NCBI GenBank assembly: GCA_017590115.1
Contig: JAGGNK010008781.1
Coordinates: 5,993,371 to 6,057,370, forward strand
Direction: 5' to 3'
Source: Montifringilla adamsi
Lineage: Eukaryota; Chordata; Aves; Passeriformes; Passeridae
DNA: 64,000 nucleotides
Position numbers and translations under genes: made by a program. The notes below the pieces were generated by a model. That model was not told the origin of the DNA. It made no database searches and saw only the letters and a program-made list of their open reading frames with translations. This document shows positions 10,980 to 23,045 of this stretch, piece after piece (position 1 is the first letter of the stretch; each line of letters opens with the position of its first letter).

Positions 10980-12735
10980 CACAGAAACATTAGCAAGATA
11001 AATGCCCAGTGAGTGCCATGAGGACAACAGGGAAGCTAAAGAGCTTAATCTTCCTCCTAGAGCTGAGCCACTTAACAAATAAAAGTCACATTTTTCTGCT
11101 GCAACATGTCCTTTCTTGAAGTTTTTGCATATTGTATGCTCTGTCAGGGAGAGGAGGGCAGGAGGTGCACTGGTGTGTAAGGTACAGCTGACAGGGGTGT
11201 CTGAGGAGGCAGCAGGATTCTCATCCTGAGATTAATGAGCTTAGGGTGCAACACTCTGCTTTCCTCAGAACTGAAAGTTCAAAGTATCAGGAGCCACGTT
11301 ACCAAATCTTATACCCAAGCAACATAATTTCCACGTTTTCCTGGCAGCTGTTAATTCCTTTGTGAAATTCAGTAATAGGACAGATGTTGGCATTTTAGTT
11401 ATTCAGCAGCTTTGGCCTCTATTATCAGCTTTTCCTACCTTTTCCTTGTTTCAGCTGTGTGGTGTTTAGCCAGGCAGAGCCTCCCTGGTGTCAGTCAGCA
11501 GAACTCAGAGGAGCAGAGCCAGCTCGGAATGGGCTCCTGAGGCCCAGGGGAGCAGGGAGGCAATGGAGCAAGAGAACTGCAGAACATCCTTAAGGAGCCC
11601 AGTGATCTGTGTCTGCCCTCTGAAAATGCTGTGTGAACTCCAGCCTGGAGCCATGAATTAAGGACTGCTCTCAGCAAATGCTTTTCTCTGACAAGCATTG
11701 CACAAATCCTGGGGTTTGTGGGCAGCACAAACGCTGTTCTACTTCTGTACTCGATCTTACTGCTCACACAAACTTTTGAAACTGTACAATTGTCTGTGCC
11801 AGCACCTGGTCCTCTCTATAAAGCATAAAATACCTCAAGAATATCCTGATTTATTTATATTTTTGCTGCTGGCTGGTTAGATAGTGTGTTTTGAAATTTT
11901 TTTTTTTAAATCCCAGATGAGTTATGGTTTAATGCCAGTAAAAGTCCAAATGCATGATGTGGAGACCTAGCAGGAGGCAGCATGATACAAAACTCTGACT
12001 TGAAAAGACAAGAATCGATCTTGACAGGTGGTAAAAGTGAGAGAACTAAACATCCATGTTCATCTGTAACTTCTTTTTGCATATGTAGATCAAATACTTT
12101 GTATTTCTGTCCCTTTAGCCTTAATACTAATTTTTTACTTTACTTTGCAGTTTAAGCCTTCCACTTACAGTTAAGCATTAGTATTTTCCCAAGGTGTCTA
12201 AGTTAAAAGCATAATTATTCAAAACTCCCTCAATGACAGAGAAAGAGAGAGGCAGCTTCCAAGGACTGCTCAGCCCATCTGAAATCTGAATTGCTGCTCT
12301 CTCTGCCTCCCTTTGTCCCTCCTTTGAGACTAGGAGTAGCCTAGGACAGGAGTTTCCCAACTTACATATCAATGAGTCTTTGTTCAAATTCCAGGTGGAC
12401 TGGAAAATAAATGTTAAATATGATTTCTGACCCTTAAAAGCTCAACAACAAGGTGAAAGAGTGAAGGCATGTTCATCCTGATTCTTCAAGAGCTCTACTA
12501 AAAAGGAACATTTCTAGTGGAGTCAGGTTCCTGGGAATCCCTCTTCAACAGGCATAAAAGCAACCCAAAAATCAACTAGCTGAAGATGTCAGAGATCCAT
12601 TTGCTTTAATGGCAAAGCACGTAATTGTCTCTCCTCGAGTCCAAAATGCTGTTACCAGGACACATTTCCTATTCCTTTCTTGTCACCATCTCCGTTTCAG
12701 TTCTTAATTAGGCAGAATCATTCCACCCATGCACA
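10980..12735. other. No gene or repeat recognised
   Basis: Ordinary non-coding DNA. A short T run at 11900-11907 and several AATAAA-type hexamers are present without associated gene structure. Confidence 0.55.
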
Positions 12736-12741
12736 GAGAGG

Positions 12742-12783
12742 AAAAAAAAACAAAAACAAAACAAAACAAAACAAAAAAAAAAA
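12742..12783. repeat. A-rich (AAAAC)n tract
   Basis: Irregular repeats of AAAAC and AAAAAC ending in an A run. No retroposon body was recognised directly upstream. Confidence 0.85.
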
Positions 12784-13009
12784 CCCATAGGCGATATTTT
12801 AACTAATAATTAAAAGGCTCAGTGAGAGATCCTTTGGCACAGCTCAATACAAAAAATATTAAAGCATGTCTTGAAATGTGCCCAATGGGTCGAGCTGCCA
12901 CGTGAGGAGTGAGAGGTCCTGTGGCAGGAGCCAGGGCAGGGGAAGGGATGGGGCTGCTGAGGTGGATGTTAAGTGATGTTCAGCAGCTCGGTGATAGCTG
13001 CTAAGAATA

Positions 13010-13200
13010 ATGAACCTGACCTTGTCACAGGCCGTCATTATTGATAATAACAAAGTTCAACAGCATTATTATAGGATTTTACAACTGCTAACCTTTATTG
13101 CTGGAGGGCTAATTGTGACCTTTCTTGTGTCTCCTTCACACCTAATTAGGTTTCTGTTGTAAAGAGATAAAAGAGTGTTTGTATCAGTGGGGCATCTTTT
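13010..13200. promoter_or_regulatory. Candidate conserved non-coding block
   Basis: Contains a CpG-bearing segment (GGCCGTCATTATTG, from 13031), a SOX/TCF-like AACAAAG near 13050, and homeobox-type GCTAATTG and CCTAATTAGG (13141-13150, near-palindromic). Repeat-free and uninterrupted. Regulatory role is inferred from motif density. Confidence 0.28.
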
Positions 13201-13246
13201 TCTGCAGCTGAATGAATTCATGAAAGACTGAGATTGTTAAGTGTGT

Positions 13247-13264
13247 GAGAGAGAGAGAGAGAAG
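13247..13264. repeat. (GA)n microsatellite
   Basis: About nine GA units following GTGTGT, then degraded GAAGAGG. Confidence 0.8.
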
Positions 13265-13369
13265 AGGAAATACAGAAAAAGGCAGGAGGCATTAATAGAC
13301 TTTAGAATAAAATCCTGACAGATTCAAATTGATTCTGCTGCCTGAGAAAATTGAGTGTGGAGGGAATTA

Positions 13370-13580
13370 GATTTATGCACTGTTAAATGTAACTGCCTGG
13401 CAGTATCCATACAGAAAGCTGTTAAAATGGTAATCTTTAGAGATGTATGAAAATTGTGTGTGAATAGACCAATGAACCATCACTCAGAGCATGTCTCTTC
13501 TAGCCGAATAACACAAGACAGTATTATTATTATTAATAATGTATTACAAACACTATGCATTATGTATGTAATTTAATCAC
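13370..13580. promoter_or_regulatory. Candidate conserved non-coding block
   Basis: AT-rich DNA with an ATT-repeat core (13521-13540), CCGAATAACAC with a retained CpG at about 13504, and POU/HOX-like TATGCATTATG near 13554. It could equally be an AT-rich low-complexity patch. Confidence 0.2.
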
Positions 13581-13589
13581 AGTATCTAA

Positions 13590-14170
13590 ATGTATAAACA
13601 ACGGCAAAGGCACGTGGTAATTTTTTGCACTTGTGGTTCTACATTCCCGTGTTCTCTTTGAGGACCCCCTGAGGATGCTGCTGGTGCCGCTTGTGACCAG
13701 CTGAGCCGGGGGACCTTGCAGCCCTGGAGAGCCCCAGCGGGGTGTGAGGGTGTGGAGGTGTCCAGGGGGCTGGCCCTGCAGCCTGGACTCAGGACAAGAG
13801 AGCAGCAAGGGTCTGGAAAGAGGTTCCTTTCAGACAGAGAGGCCGGGCCACTGTGGGAACACAGCCCAAGTATTTCTGACCTGGTTTTTGGTTGTTTTTT
13901 AACCTTCTCAGCTTGGCTGGTGAACCTCCGAAAGGCTGATTTCCAGCAAGGGGCACAAAGCACACCAGTGCGGGTTATTGGGAGTTTTGAGTTGCCATCA
14001 AGGAGGCTAGGAACAAGTTTCGAATAAACATATCCATGGCTCAGACTGAGGGGAAAAATCAAGCTAGAAATAACCTCTTGATTCCCCTATTTGAATTCAG
14101 ATCTGTGGTTCTTATGTCAAGATTATCCCTGGCATCAAAGCAACTGGAGTGAGACAATGTTATCACTGAT
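13590..14170. other. No gene or repeat recognised
   Basis: GC-richer patch at 13660-13860 with several CpGs but far short of a CpG island. Frames on both strands over 13560-14062 show no recognisable domain. Confidence 0.5.
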
Positions 14171-14179
14171 GGCAGGGAC

Positions 14180-14345
14180 AGTCACTGATTGATCTTTCAC
14201 AATCTGATTTAGATTAGATGCTGTCATAGGCTCTTTTTATGACTCTAATGGTTGTAAGTTTGCTCTACCCACATCTGGAAGTGCACTTGCTGCAGTAATT
14301 GAGCTATTGCAGAACAGAGAGTTGCTCTTTATTTCTGGTTTCATC
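14180..14345. promoter_or_regulatory. Candidate conserved non-coding block
   Basis: Repeat-free AT-rich block with bicoid-type GATTTAGATTAGATG (about 14206-14220), GCAGTAATTGAGC (near 14293) and TTATGACTC. Inferred enhancer-like texture only. Confidence 0.22.
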
Positions 14346-14399
14346 CCACCAAGCAGAGGGGGCTGTGAAAAGTTGTAAATCCAAAAATACTTCCAGGTG

Positions 14400-17300
14400 A
14401 GCCACAGAGTTACTTCCTTTGGATCTCTCTGGAGCCAAGTTTGAGCTCCTCACTTCCTCACACACTTTTTTTTCTATTAAGAAAATGCTGTTTCTACATG
14501 GAACAAAAATTCACCAAAGTTTTGCAAAGCAGTATTGCCATTTCCCAGGTCCAACCCAACAAACCATCAGCCAGTACCCAATGCAAGGCCTTGCCAAAGA
14601 AACACATGGGTGTAAGGAATGGAATGGAAGTAACACAAATTAAAACACCAAAGCTGAAGGGAAAAGCCACTCCTGCCCAGCTCCCACCCTGCCCTGCAGT
14701 CAGGCTGTTTGTATCCTCCTCTGGGAGATAAGAGACCTTATCTACTGCATCTGGTTCCATGCCAGAAACTCCAGAGTCAACACACTCCACCAGGCTTCCT
14801 GAAGCTGCTAGGAGAGAATCAGGGCTACACTGTCCACCCTTTGCCAGATAAGGAAAGAGCTTAATAAGCAAACAGAGAAAGAATTTTGTTTTCAAACATC
14901 TTGGAGGGAGCTACTAAATGCATATTATAAACACAGGAAAATATCAAAAACTCCTAATGATTCTCTACATCAAAAATATTCAAAATGCTTTCCTGGTTAA
15001 AAAGCTGGATGAGCTGATAGACGTCTGTCTTTTAAGGACTATAGGCTTGACTAAACAGATATTTTCATGCATATTTGTGGAAAAACTTTCAGAAGAATAC
15101 AGAAATTAGGGTTCTAAGTACTCAGAATTACTGGGATCTTCTGCATGGGGATTTTTTCATTCTTATAATACATAAATGTGAGGTATTTTTCACAACTGTC
15201 CTGAGTACACCTTGGGAGAGCGGAGGCAGCCTGAAAGAGACACAGCTGGATGAAAACAAGCCATAGAGGAGAGCTTTTGGGTTCAGTGTTTCATTTTTTT
15301 TTTGAGCAGATGTTTTCTGGGCATCACAGACCCCTGCTTTAATTTGCCTTGCTAATATTACAGAGCAGAAAATCCTGCTTAACAAAATAATTAATGAGCA
15401 TTTAAAGCAAAATTTTTAAAAGCATGCTTCATTCCAGTGAAGACTGTAGATTGGCTCTCAGAAGTGGAGGAACAATTGGGGCACAACACCCCAAACAGAC
15501 ACTTGGGCCACCTATCAATGTATGGAGAATAAACTCTCTTTCTCTCCCTTGCATGTTCCTCCTGGATTTTGGGGTCAGGAATTGTGCAGTGCTGCCTGCT
15601 CATGACTCCATCTCAAACTGACAGGAAAAGCAAGTGCTCTGGGAATGTATTAAAACTGCTTAAATAGGCATATGCAATAACATGTTGACATAAACATATG
15701 AGGAAAATATTCCTGGGTATATTGCTCTGCAGAGATGAGTATGCTAGCAAAAGCAAGTGTTTTATTTACCAGGCCAGCTCATTTTCAGGCTAGCTTTCTA
15801 TAACAAAAGGGTTTAATAATAATGTTGAAGGCAAAAAAGATGCCTGTAAATAGGAGCAAGACCTGTCTATGGAACTTTTTCATGAAACTTTAATGGCAAG
15901 AGAAATAGCACTTGGCAAATTCTTTATTGCCATCCTGCCTGCACTAACTTAATGTGAAAGTAGGTAGGAGAATCAAGAAAAGATTTCTTTTATGTGTTCA
16001 CAACTCCCTTTTCTTCAGGCTTGTCTACCCAAAAGGCTGGCTACTGGTCCTGTGTTACCCCTCTTGGTCCATGCTTGGATTTGGGGACAGTAACAGCCCT
16101 GCTTCCCAACACCTGCTGTTCCCATCCTCACCCAAGCACCTCTGCCTGCCCCTAGATCAGAAATAACTCTAGCCAAGCAAAAGGCAGTATTTTCTTCAGA
16201 AAAAAAAATCCAACTCAGCTCAGAGCTTTCTCCCACCTCAGAGACCCACCCACCAAGGGTCTGCCTCTGGATGAGGTTCCAGCAGGTGGGGATCATGCAG
16301 GATGCAGCTTCCCTATGGGATAGAAGGTTCTAGCCCAAGCCATCCACTATTTCTGTGTACACAGGGCCTCTCAGAATGAACAACCCATTAATTCCCCTTC
16401 ATCTGTTCAGGTGGCCTTTGCTGTGTCTATTAACTACCAAATCTCCAGCCTATCTGAAATGCAATCTATCTTCCATGACTTTAAAGATTTTATCTCTGTG
16501 CCTCAGCACACACTGTTCTGTGAAAAGGACAGAGATTTCATTCTGGGCACTTCAAATGTTGGCATTTCAGGCAAAAAAATGTTTTTTACAAAGGAATGGT
16601 AGTTCAGCAATTATTTTCCATGCTAATAATTTCATTGGTGTCTATTATCCATCAATTAATAAACACTGCTGATAGGCATCTTCTTTTTAATGACTTATGA
16701 CCAACACTTAGTTTAAGTGGGATACTCTAGATTGCAAAGGCCTTTGTCTCTCCTTCCTCTTCAATCCCTCCCTCTTTAAATCATTGCAGTTCCTGTAACA
16801 AAAGAGCAGCATGCCCAGCCTGAGATTCCTCAGAAAGAATCCAGAACTGCATTTCTTTTCCTGGCTGCTGTGCATGTTTATGTGGACATCTGAGAAAGAT
16901 TATAAATATCTCTACCTTTTAGTTATTTGGATTCCTAGAACTATACAGGAATATTTCTAGTTGGTGCCACTGCTCATCTCTCAAGCACCTCGGTGACTTT
17001 ACAGAGTGTTTGTTTCTAGTCCCACAACTCTTGTCCTCACTGAGGTTTTGTTTTCCTTTAGATGCACTCCTAAATAAGGAGTAGAATATGTCACATATCC
17101 CAAAGTGCTTCTACTACTCCACCGTCCTGTAAAAAACTGAAATTTGGAAAGGGAGCCTGATGGAATCCAGCACCCAAATCCTACTGATGGTTTGGGGGAG
17201 CAGTACTCTCATCCTAAAGGAAGATTTGATTAATTTCCAAGTATTTCATAGCACAGCCAATAATAATATCATGTTACTTAGTAACTAGCAAGGGAAGGGC

Positions 17301-18240
17301 TGGGCAAAGCATGTTTACAGCTGGAATTTGTAAAGCACTGGAAAGGCCTGTGCAGAGGGGCTGGGTGGCTGCTCCAGGCAGGAGAAAAGGGTGTTGGTGG
17401 TGTCTGCAGTTTGCACATGAACAGAGGAATGGGAAAAGGCCAGGCAGGGAATGTGCATCCACCTGACTGACACAGAAGAGACTTGCAACAGAGAATGTAA
17501 ATCCTGATGACAGCTCAGCTGAGAATTCCTCCTGCCCCTCCCTCATTCATGATCTTACTTCATGATCAGTATTTCAGGCTGCCACTGCACCAACAGTGCT
17601 TAAAACCCAGTTCATGCTCCAAGGAAAATCACTTTACAGCAGGCACGCACAGAGATGCTTGGATCTCACACAGCTGGGAGCAGAGCAGGCCATGGTGATG
17701 GTTTCCTTCATCCAAGAGGTGCTGCAACCTTGTGGCCAGAGAAACAAACCCTCTCTGAGGCATTTTCCATAGCTTTTCCTTGCAAAGATTATTTCGTTTT
17801 ACAAGTGCACGTGGCAGTTGTGATGACCTCAGTGTCTCAGCCAGCTGTTTCCTTCTGCCAGGTAAATAAATCCAGCAGTGCCACCCATTTCAGCTGCACA
17901 GTTTATGCTAAACTCACCCCATTTTGTACAGTTGGAGCAAAGCCTCACTCACAGCCCTGTTACTCCAAGTCTCTGTCAGGTCCTGACCTTCCAACCCCAT
18001 CATTCCGTGCTGGCAGGGTGAGTGGGATCTCCCAGGACAGGTCGGTGGCTGTAAGAGCCCCAAGCCCAGCTCAGTGTGTCCAGCCCGGCTTGACACAAAT
18101 GTCTGGCTGGAAATCATCATCCTCTGCTCCACACCAGAGCCCAGCCGTGTTTACCTAATCTGCAGACCAGGCACATCCACTCAGGGAGAAAAAAAGAAAA
18201 TCACAGGCAATTTGTCAGAGCATTAGCTGATAATTCAGAC
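14400..18240. other. No gene or repeat recognised
   Basis: Non-coding DNA of mixed composition. A 13-base near-palindrome, GTTACTTAGTAAC, sits at 17273-17285. Frames at 17655-18158 and 14494-14895 are long-ish but have no recognisable domain. A T run occurs at 15294-15303. No transposon was recognised. Confidence 0.55.
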
Positions 18241-18335
18241 AGAAATGTTAGATCTTGAGGCATGGCTCAGGGCTGCAGGGGGAAATGTTATTGACTCTGA
18301 CAGATCCCTGATGACAGATCCACTCCCTCTCCCAG

Positions 18336-18383
18336 GGGCAAGGCTGCATTTAGATACACTTAAATTTTCATTGGAATTCCAGG
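18336..18383 (+). other. Exon-like interval, 48 nt
   Basis: A pyrimidine-rich acceptor (CACTCCCTCTCCCAG, ending 18335) is followed 48 bases later by the donor CCAGG|GTAAGC. The length is a multiple of three and the reading frame across it is open. Paired sites this good arise by chance in a window of this size, so this is only a candidate exon, possibly of a non-coding transcript. Confidence 0.15.
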
Positions 18384-19559
18384 GTAAGCAGCAAGTGGAC
18401 AGCAGGGAAAGAAAGGGAGAGGTTAGTGGAGGAAGAGGGAGCTCGCATGGTTTGGCTTTTCATCCCACCCCTGTAATTGTGGCCTAATTATTTCCTTTTA
18501 AACTCATTGACTTCACCATGGTAATTATTACTCAAGCTTAGAAATAAATATCCCTTCTGCTCAAAGACAGCCATTCCTGCCTACTTAATGCTACTTTACT
18601 CCATGTAATAGCTCAGAGTCCAGATTTAGACAACAGTGGATTCTTTTCAGACTTGATGAAATGTTCCACAGCTATTTCCCAGCACCTCTGGCTTCCCAGC
18701 CAGTTGCATCTATTCTTGTCTCTCAGAGATGTTAAGAGCCTTCAGGTTATTTTTTTTTCTTCTTCTTCTATGTATTCATAGCATCCAGCACAAAGCTGTC
18801 CTGAGCCTCCAATGACAGCTGTTAAGTAGCAAATAATAGTAATAATTGGAGCATTTCTAATTGGGCTGTAGTTTTTAAATTTGACTGCCTGAGGAGGTGC
18901 ATTATCCTTGAGCATGGCTCTGCCCCTAATTCACTCAGGTTGCCTTGAAAATGCCACACTCCCAGTTGTATTTAAGAACCTAAAGAAAGATCTTCATTTT
19001 TGGAGGGGCTGAAAACCAATTTCAGTAGAGGTCTGAGACCTGTTCACAGGAAGAAAAAAAGCACATTTCATTTGATCTTTTCATCCGAATTGAGCAAAAT
19101 TCCTAAAATTAAAATAATTTACAATTCTTTTTTTCCTGTGTGGTTTGGCCTCCCATTTGTCAAAACTGAGCCTTGTTAATATTGAAACACACTTTAGCAT
19201 AAACTTGTGCTGCCCAGTGGTTCTGACAGCACTGAAAGCACATCCAACATTTCATTAGCCTGTATTACCTTTCAGGCTGTATATTCCTTTCACGCCTGCC
19301 CAGGTATTTCCACTTGGGAATGCTGTGCATGAATTCAGCTCAGAGCTGCCTGACTTTTGGCAGGTGACCAGCCCCAGCTGCTCTGGTGGCTCTTTGAGTG
19401 TTTAAAATGGCACAAAGGCTCTGCTGAAGCAGGCACAAGAGCTCCCAGAGCAGAGTGTACCCAATGAATCAGGGCCACAACCAGCAAGAGGGAAACAGGA
19501 ACCCATTTAATCCTGGACACGTGCAGTAATTTAAAGAAGCCCCTCTTCCATCCCAGCCA

Positions 19560-20110
19560 GCACACGGAGTGCAGCTGTTAACTTTCAGCTCGCTGAGGGC
19601 TAAAGACAATGAAAAATCCAGCCCTGGCAGAGGTTAAACCAGTGCATCATTTGCCAGGGAGCTGTGAGCCATTAACCTTTCCACTGGCACTGGCAACCAA
19701 GAGCTGGGAGATAAACATGTTGGGGAGGAAACAAATTGGTTCATTCGAACACTATTAATGTGCCTGCCCTTAGAGGCCACGTTTATGCTTTTGGAAAATT
19801 ACACATTCATGCATAATGAAGTGAGATAGAGCTCACCGATTGCCAACAGGGTGCAAAGCCCACAATAAAGATTTATAGCAGGTGCCTAATTCTCTAAACA
19901 TTTGCAAATTAAGTATTTACGGGTGTAATGCTGGCGATTTTATTGCCAGTTTAAGTTACCATCATTTGAGCTTTTTATTTTGCACTGAAACTGAGCTGAG
20001 CGTTTAATATCCATGATGTGTAATTTATTCAAGTATAATTTGGTGATGTTATAGTGGGAATTAAGGCAATACCCAGAGACCCTAATTATGACACAACTGC
20101 TCATAAACAC
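19560..20110. promoter_or_regulatory. Strong candidate conserved non-coding element
   Basis: About 550 bases with no repeat, unusually even texture and CpGs retained in AT-rich surroundings (TTCATTCGAAC, TTTACGGGTG, CTGGCGATT). Motif content is dense. It includes a POU/SOX-like CATTCATGCATAATG (about 19806), CDX/posterior-HOX-like CAATAAAG (about 19863) and TTTTATTGCC (19938-19947), and a homeobox CTAATTATG near 20081. A hairpin with an 8-bp stem (one G:T pair) and TTT loop lies at 19931-19949. This is the best enhancer candidate in the window, although conservation is unverified. Confidence 0.42.
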
Positions 20111-20204
20111 GGGAAGAAATCCCCTGTCCTAAAGAACATGTTCTTAGCTGACAAAACCAGATAAAGATTGTAATAGACACTGCAGAGTGGAGAAATGCTG
20201 TAAA

Positions 20205-20290
20205 GGGAGATTGAATGACTTGCCCAATGACACATGAAAAGCCATCCTGTTATAGATGGAAAAAATCCAGACCTCCTTCCCCACACACCT
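20205..20290 (+). mobile_element. Ancient MIR-like SINE fragment
   Basis: GATTGAATGACTTGCCCAAT followed by GACACATGA resembles the sense MIR segment around GTTAAGTGACTTGCCCAAGGTCACACAG. The downstream GGAAAAAATCCAGACCTCC is placed like the MIR GGATTCGAACCCAGGTCTCC segment. The fragment is strongly diverged, as expected for an amniote-age relic. Edges are approximate. Confidence 0.45.
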
Positions 20291-20535
20291 GGGACACAAA
20301 AGGAGCTTTTCCTACCTGCTCACAGAGGATGGACAGCTCTTCCAGCCTGAAGAACCTGGCTCTCAGTGATACTGAGCACAGCAACAAAGCACACCCCTGC
20401 TACTGAAATAACTTTTTCCTTGGGGGGTGCCACAGCTCACAAGTGAGCTAATATAAAGATTTCCACTAATACAGAATAGACGGAGGTGAAAGTATGGCTG
20501 GAAGAGAACACACCACCTAAATATTCCTGTTGCAG

Positions 20536-20558
20536 CTCTTTCCCATGGAACATTCAAG
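20536..20558 (+). other. Micro-exon-like interval, 23 nt
   Basis: The acceptor ATATTCCTGTTGCAG ends at 20535 and the near-perfect donor AAG|GTAAGTA starts at 20559. The donor matches the consensus closely and the acceptor is fair. The interval is very short and not a multiple of three, so chance is the leading explanation. Confidence 0.12.
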
Positions 20559-23004
20559 GTAAGTACAGGAATTCACTCTGAGCTCGTAAGAGATTTTGCA
20601 CAGCCACACAGGAAGCATTTCCCACATGCTGTGCCACGATGGCTGTGCCTGGGGAGCGCCAGCTCAGCCCCTAGAGGAGCTGGCAGTGCTCAGTCAAACC
20701 CCAGCTCACTGTGTTTAACATTCCCCTCTCCCTCCACAGCTGCTGCAGCCTGGCTGGACCACGGGAATGGGTTTGTTTTGGAGGGTATCCAGTTCCCCCC
20801 ACAGCTCCATCCACAGCTGAAGGAGAGCATGGATGGTTGGTTGAGTTTCAGCCATGGAATGGCTTCAAAACTCAGCACAAATGACCCTCAGGAGGAGCAG
20901 GGGATGAAGTGATTCACAGTGGTGCTCTCCTTGCAGGTGGAGGGAGCACATCTGTTTTTCTCAAAGGGAAGGAGCAGGGTCTCTGTCCCTGCTCAAGTGG
21001 CTGGTGACATACTCAACCAGCTCCTCTGGATCCACTTGCAGCCCTCCAGCTGCAAGGGAACTTCCCTGCCTCTTCTCATCATGTGCTGAGGAGCTAACAG
21101 TTCAGAAAGAGAGGAAGAGAGAAGATTACTCATTCATTAAAAATGTGGCTTTGAACCAGGCCTAAAGTGTTATTCCAGGACTTCTCATAATGAAACACAT
21201 AAGGGCCACTGGCAGCTTTCTCACTCTGCTCAGCAGCACACCAGTCAAACCCAGAGACTCTGTGAAGCCATTCCTCAGGAGAGGTGTGCAGGGCCTTACC
21301 TGATGTGAGCATTCCTCCCACCAGCTCCCATGCCAGCACACACTGCCAGCAGCATCCTAACCAAATCAGCTTCAGAGACACAACTTACACAAGCAGATCA
21401 GGAGAGATGAAATCTCTCTTGGCCTCATCACCTCTTAGAGCAAATCAAAACAGAAACTGCCTTCTGACATTGTCCAGACATGTGTGAAAGGAGCAACTGG
21501 TCTTTGTTGCACATAAATACAGCTCCTGTGAAACAAGATAGAAAAATTTGACACTCTGCCTACCACAAAGTTTCTAAAGATGAAGATCAACTAATCCAGA
21601 TGAGTTCATGCCACACCCTGGGAGCCACTAAACATATTCAGTATTTCTGGTTGGATGGAAAGTGGATAAAATTACATCATTATGGGAAAACTGTTAATGC
21701 ACAGGGGTTCAAGAAAGATGAGAGGAGGGAATAAAAGCAAAATGGACTGGAACTACTAAGCACTTAAGCTGTTTTCCAGCCAACATCTATTAAGAATGTA
21801 TTTTCAAGTGTAGCAAGGGATGCTGTCAATAACTGTAAGTAAGCCCTGATGCCAAGTGCTGCATATACATTTAGAACAATTGACACTTGTAGAGGTTAAA
21901 ATGGACATTCTTCATCCATGAGATGCTATTTTGGTCTCTTTATAAGATGCTGAATGAAACACAGGTAGCTACAACGACAGATTCAGAAGAGCTGTTAACA
22001 CAAGAGCAGCATTTGGTAACACCTATTTTCCTGGGAGAAGCTAAGTGGGGAAACACACACAGGGCTGTAATTGTTTTCCTTAAACAAATAGTTCTTTCCA
22101 CTCACTCTCATGAATTCCCCTCTCCTGGGAGAGCCAGAAATAGAAAGGCAGGCAGAATTTTCAGCTTTTGAGCTGAGTTTGGTGACAAAGCAAACAGGTC
22201 AAGGCTGTGTGACTTTGAAAATCCCATCCATTACCTGGGGTTAAAGCAATGACAGGAAAACAAGAGGAGAGATGGAAGACATAAAGTGCCATTCCACTGA
22301 GATCAAAACACATCTCCATCCACTAGCAGAAATCTTGTGGATTATTAATAGACCTCTTGGACCTTCCCATATGATTCAATATGCAGCATTAAATTCCCTC
22401 TCTTTAAATCATTCCTGATTTGAAACTATTCTTATGATTCTCCTTCAGAGCGTCTGATTTCCCTTCTAAAGGCATAATTCTCATCCCCCTGTCATTTTAC
22501 ACACACATAAGCTTGGATGGTAAAGAGCTTGAGTTATAACAACAGTGTGTTATAAAGACACAGGGTATTCTCTTATCTCCTCATTTTTTCCCCATTATTA
22601 ACCCAGATTTTCCTTGAAGTTCTGTAGGAATTTATGAAATCATCTCACTAAATAACAACACATTGACCCAGGGGGAAAAATTAAAATTAGAAGCATTAGG
22701 TGAAATGTGGGCTGTGCATCAATACAAGAGTTCTTACATCTGACAAAAATGAAGGATCCATGTCAGATCCACCCACTGACATCCCCACCAGTGGCCATCA
22801 CACTGGTGATGGTGCTTGTCTGTGCTTTCAGACCTCTCATTCATCTTTGTGATGTCTGAGGATTTTCACAAAGGGAGAACACACTGAAATCAAAGGCTTG
22901 GTTTTGTCATTATTTCAAACCACTTTTACTAGTTTTACTTTCAGGATGGATACAAGCCAAGCTATCCCCCTGTCCCAAACATTTTTGCATGTTTTCATTT
23001 TTAG

Positions 23005-23045
23005 GAAGCTTCATTTGTCAGAGACACTTGTGACACGCCACTCTG
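23005..23045 (+). other. Exon-like interval, 41 nt
   Basis: A strong acceptor (T-rich run ending CATTTTTAG at 23004) precedes a strong donor (CTCTG|GTGAGTG). Two of the three frames through it are open. It is not linked to other exons I can identify. Confidence 0.15.

Noticed and set aside
21300..21342. Minus-strand donor CATCAG|GTAAGG with an acceptor-like site 43 bases before it
   Set aside because: The acceptor lacks a pyrimidine tract and the interval shows no other exon property.
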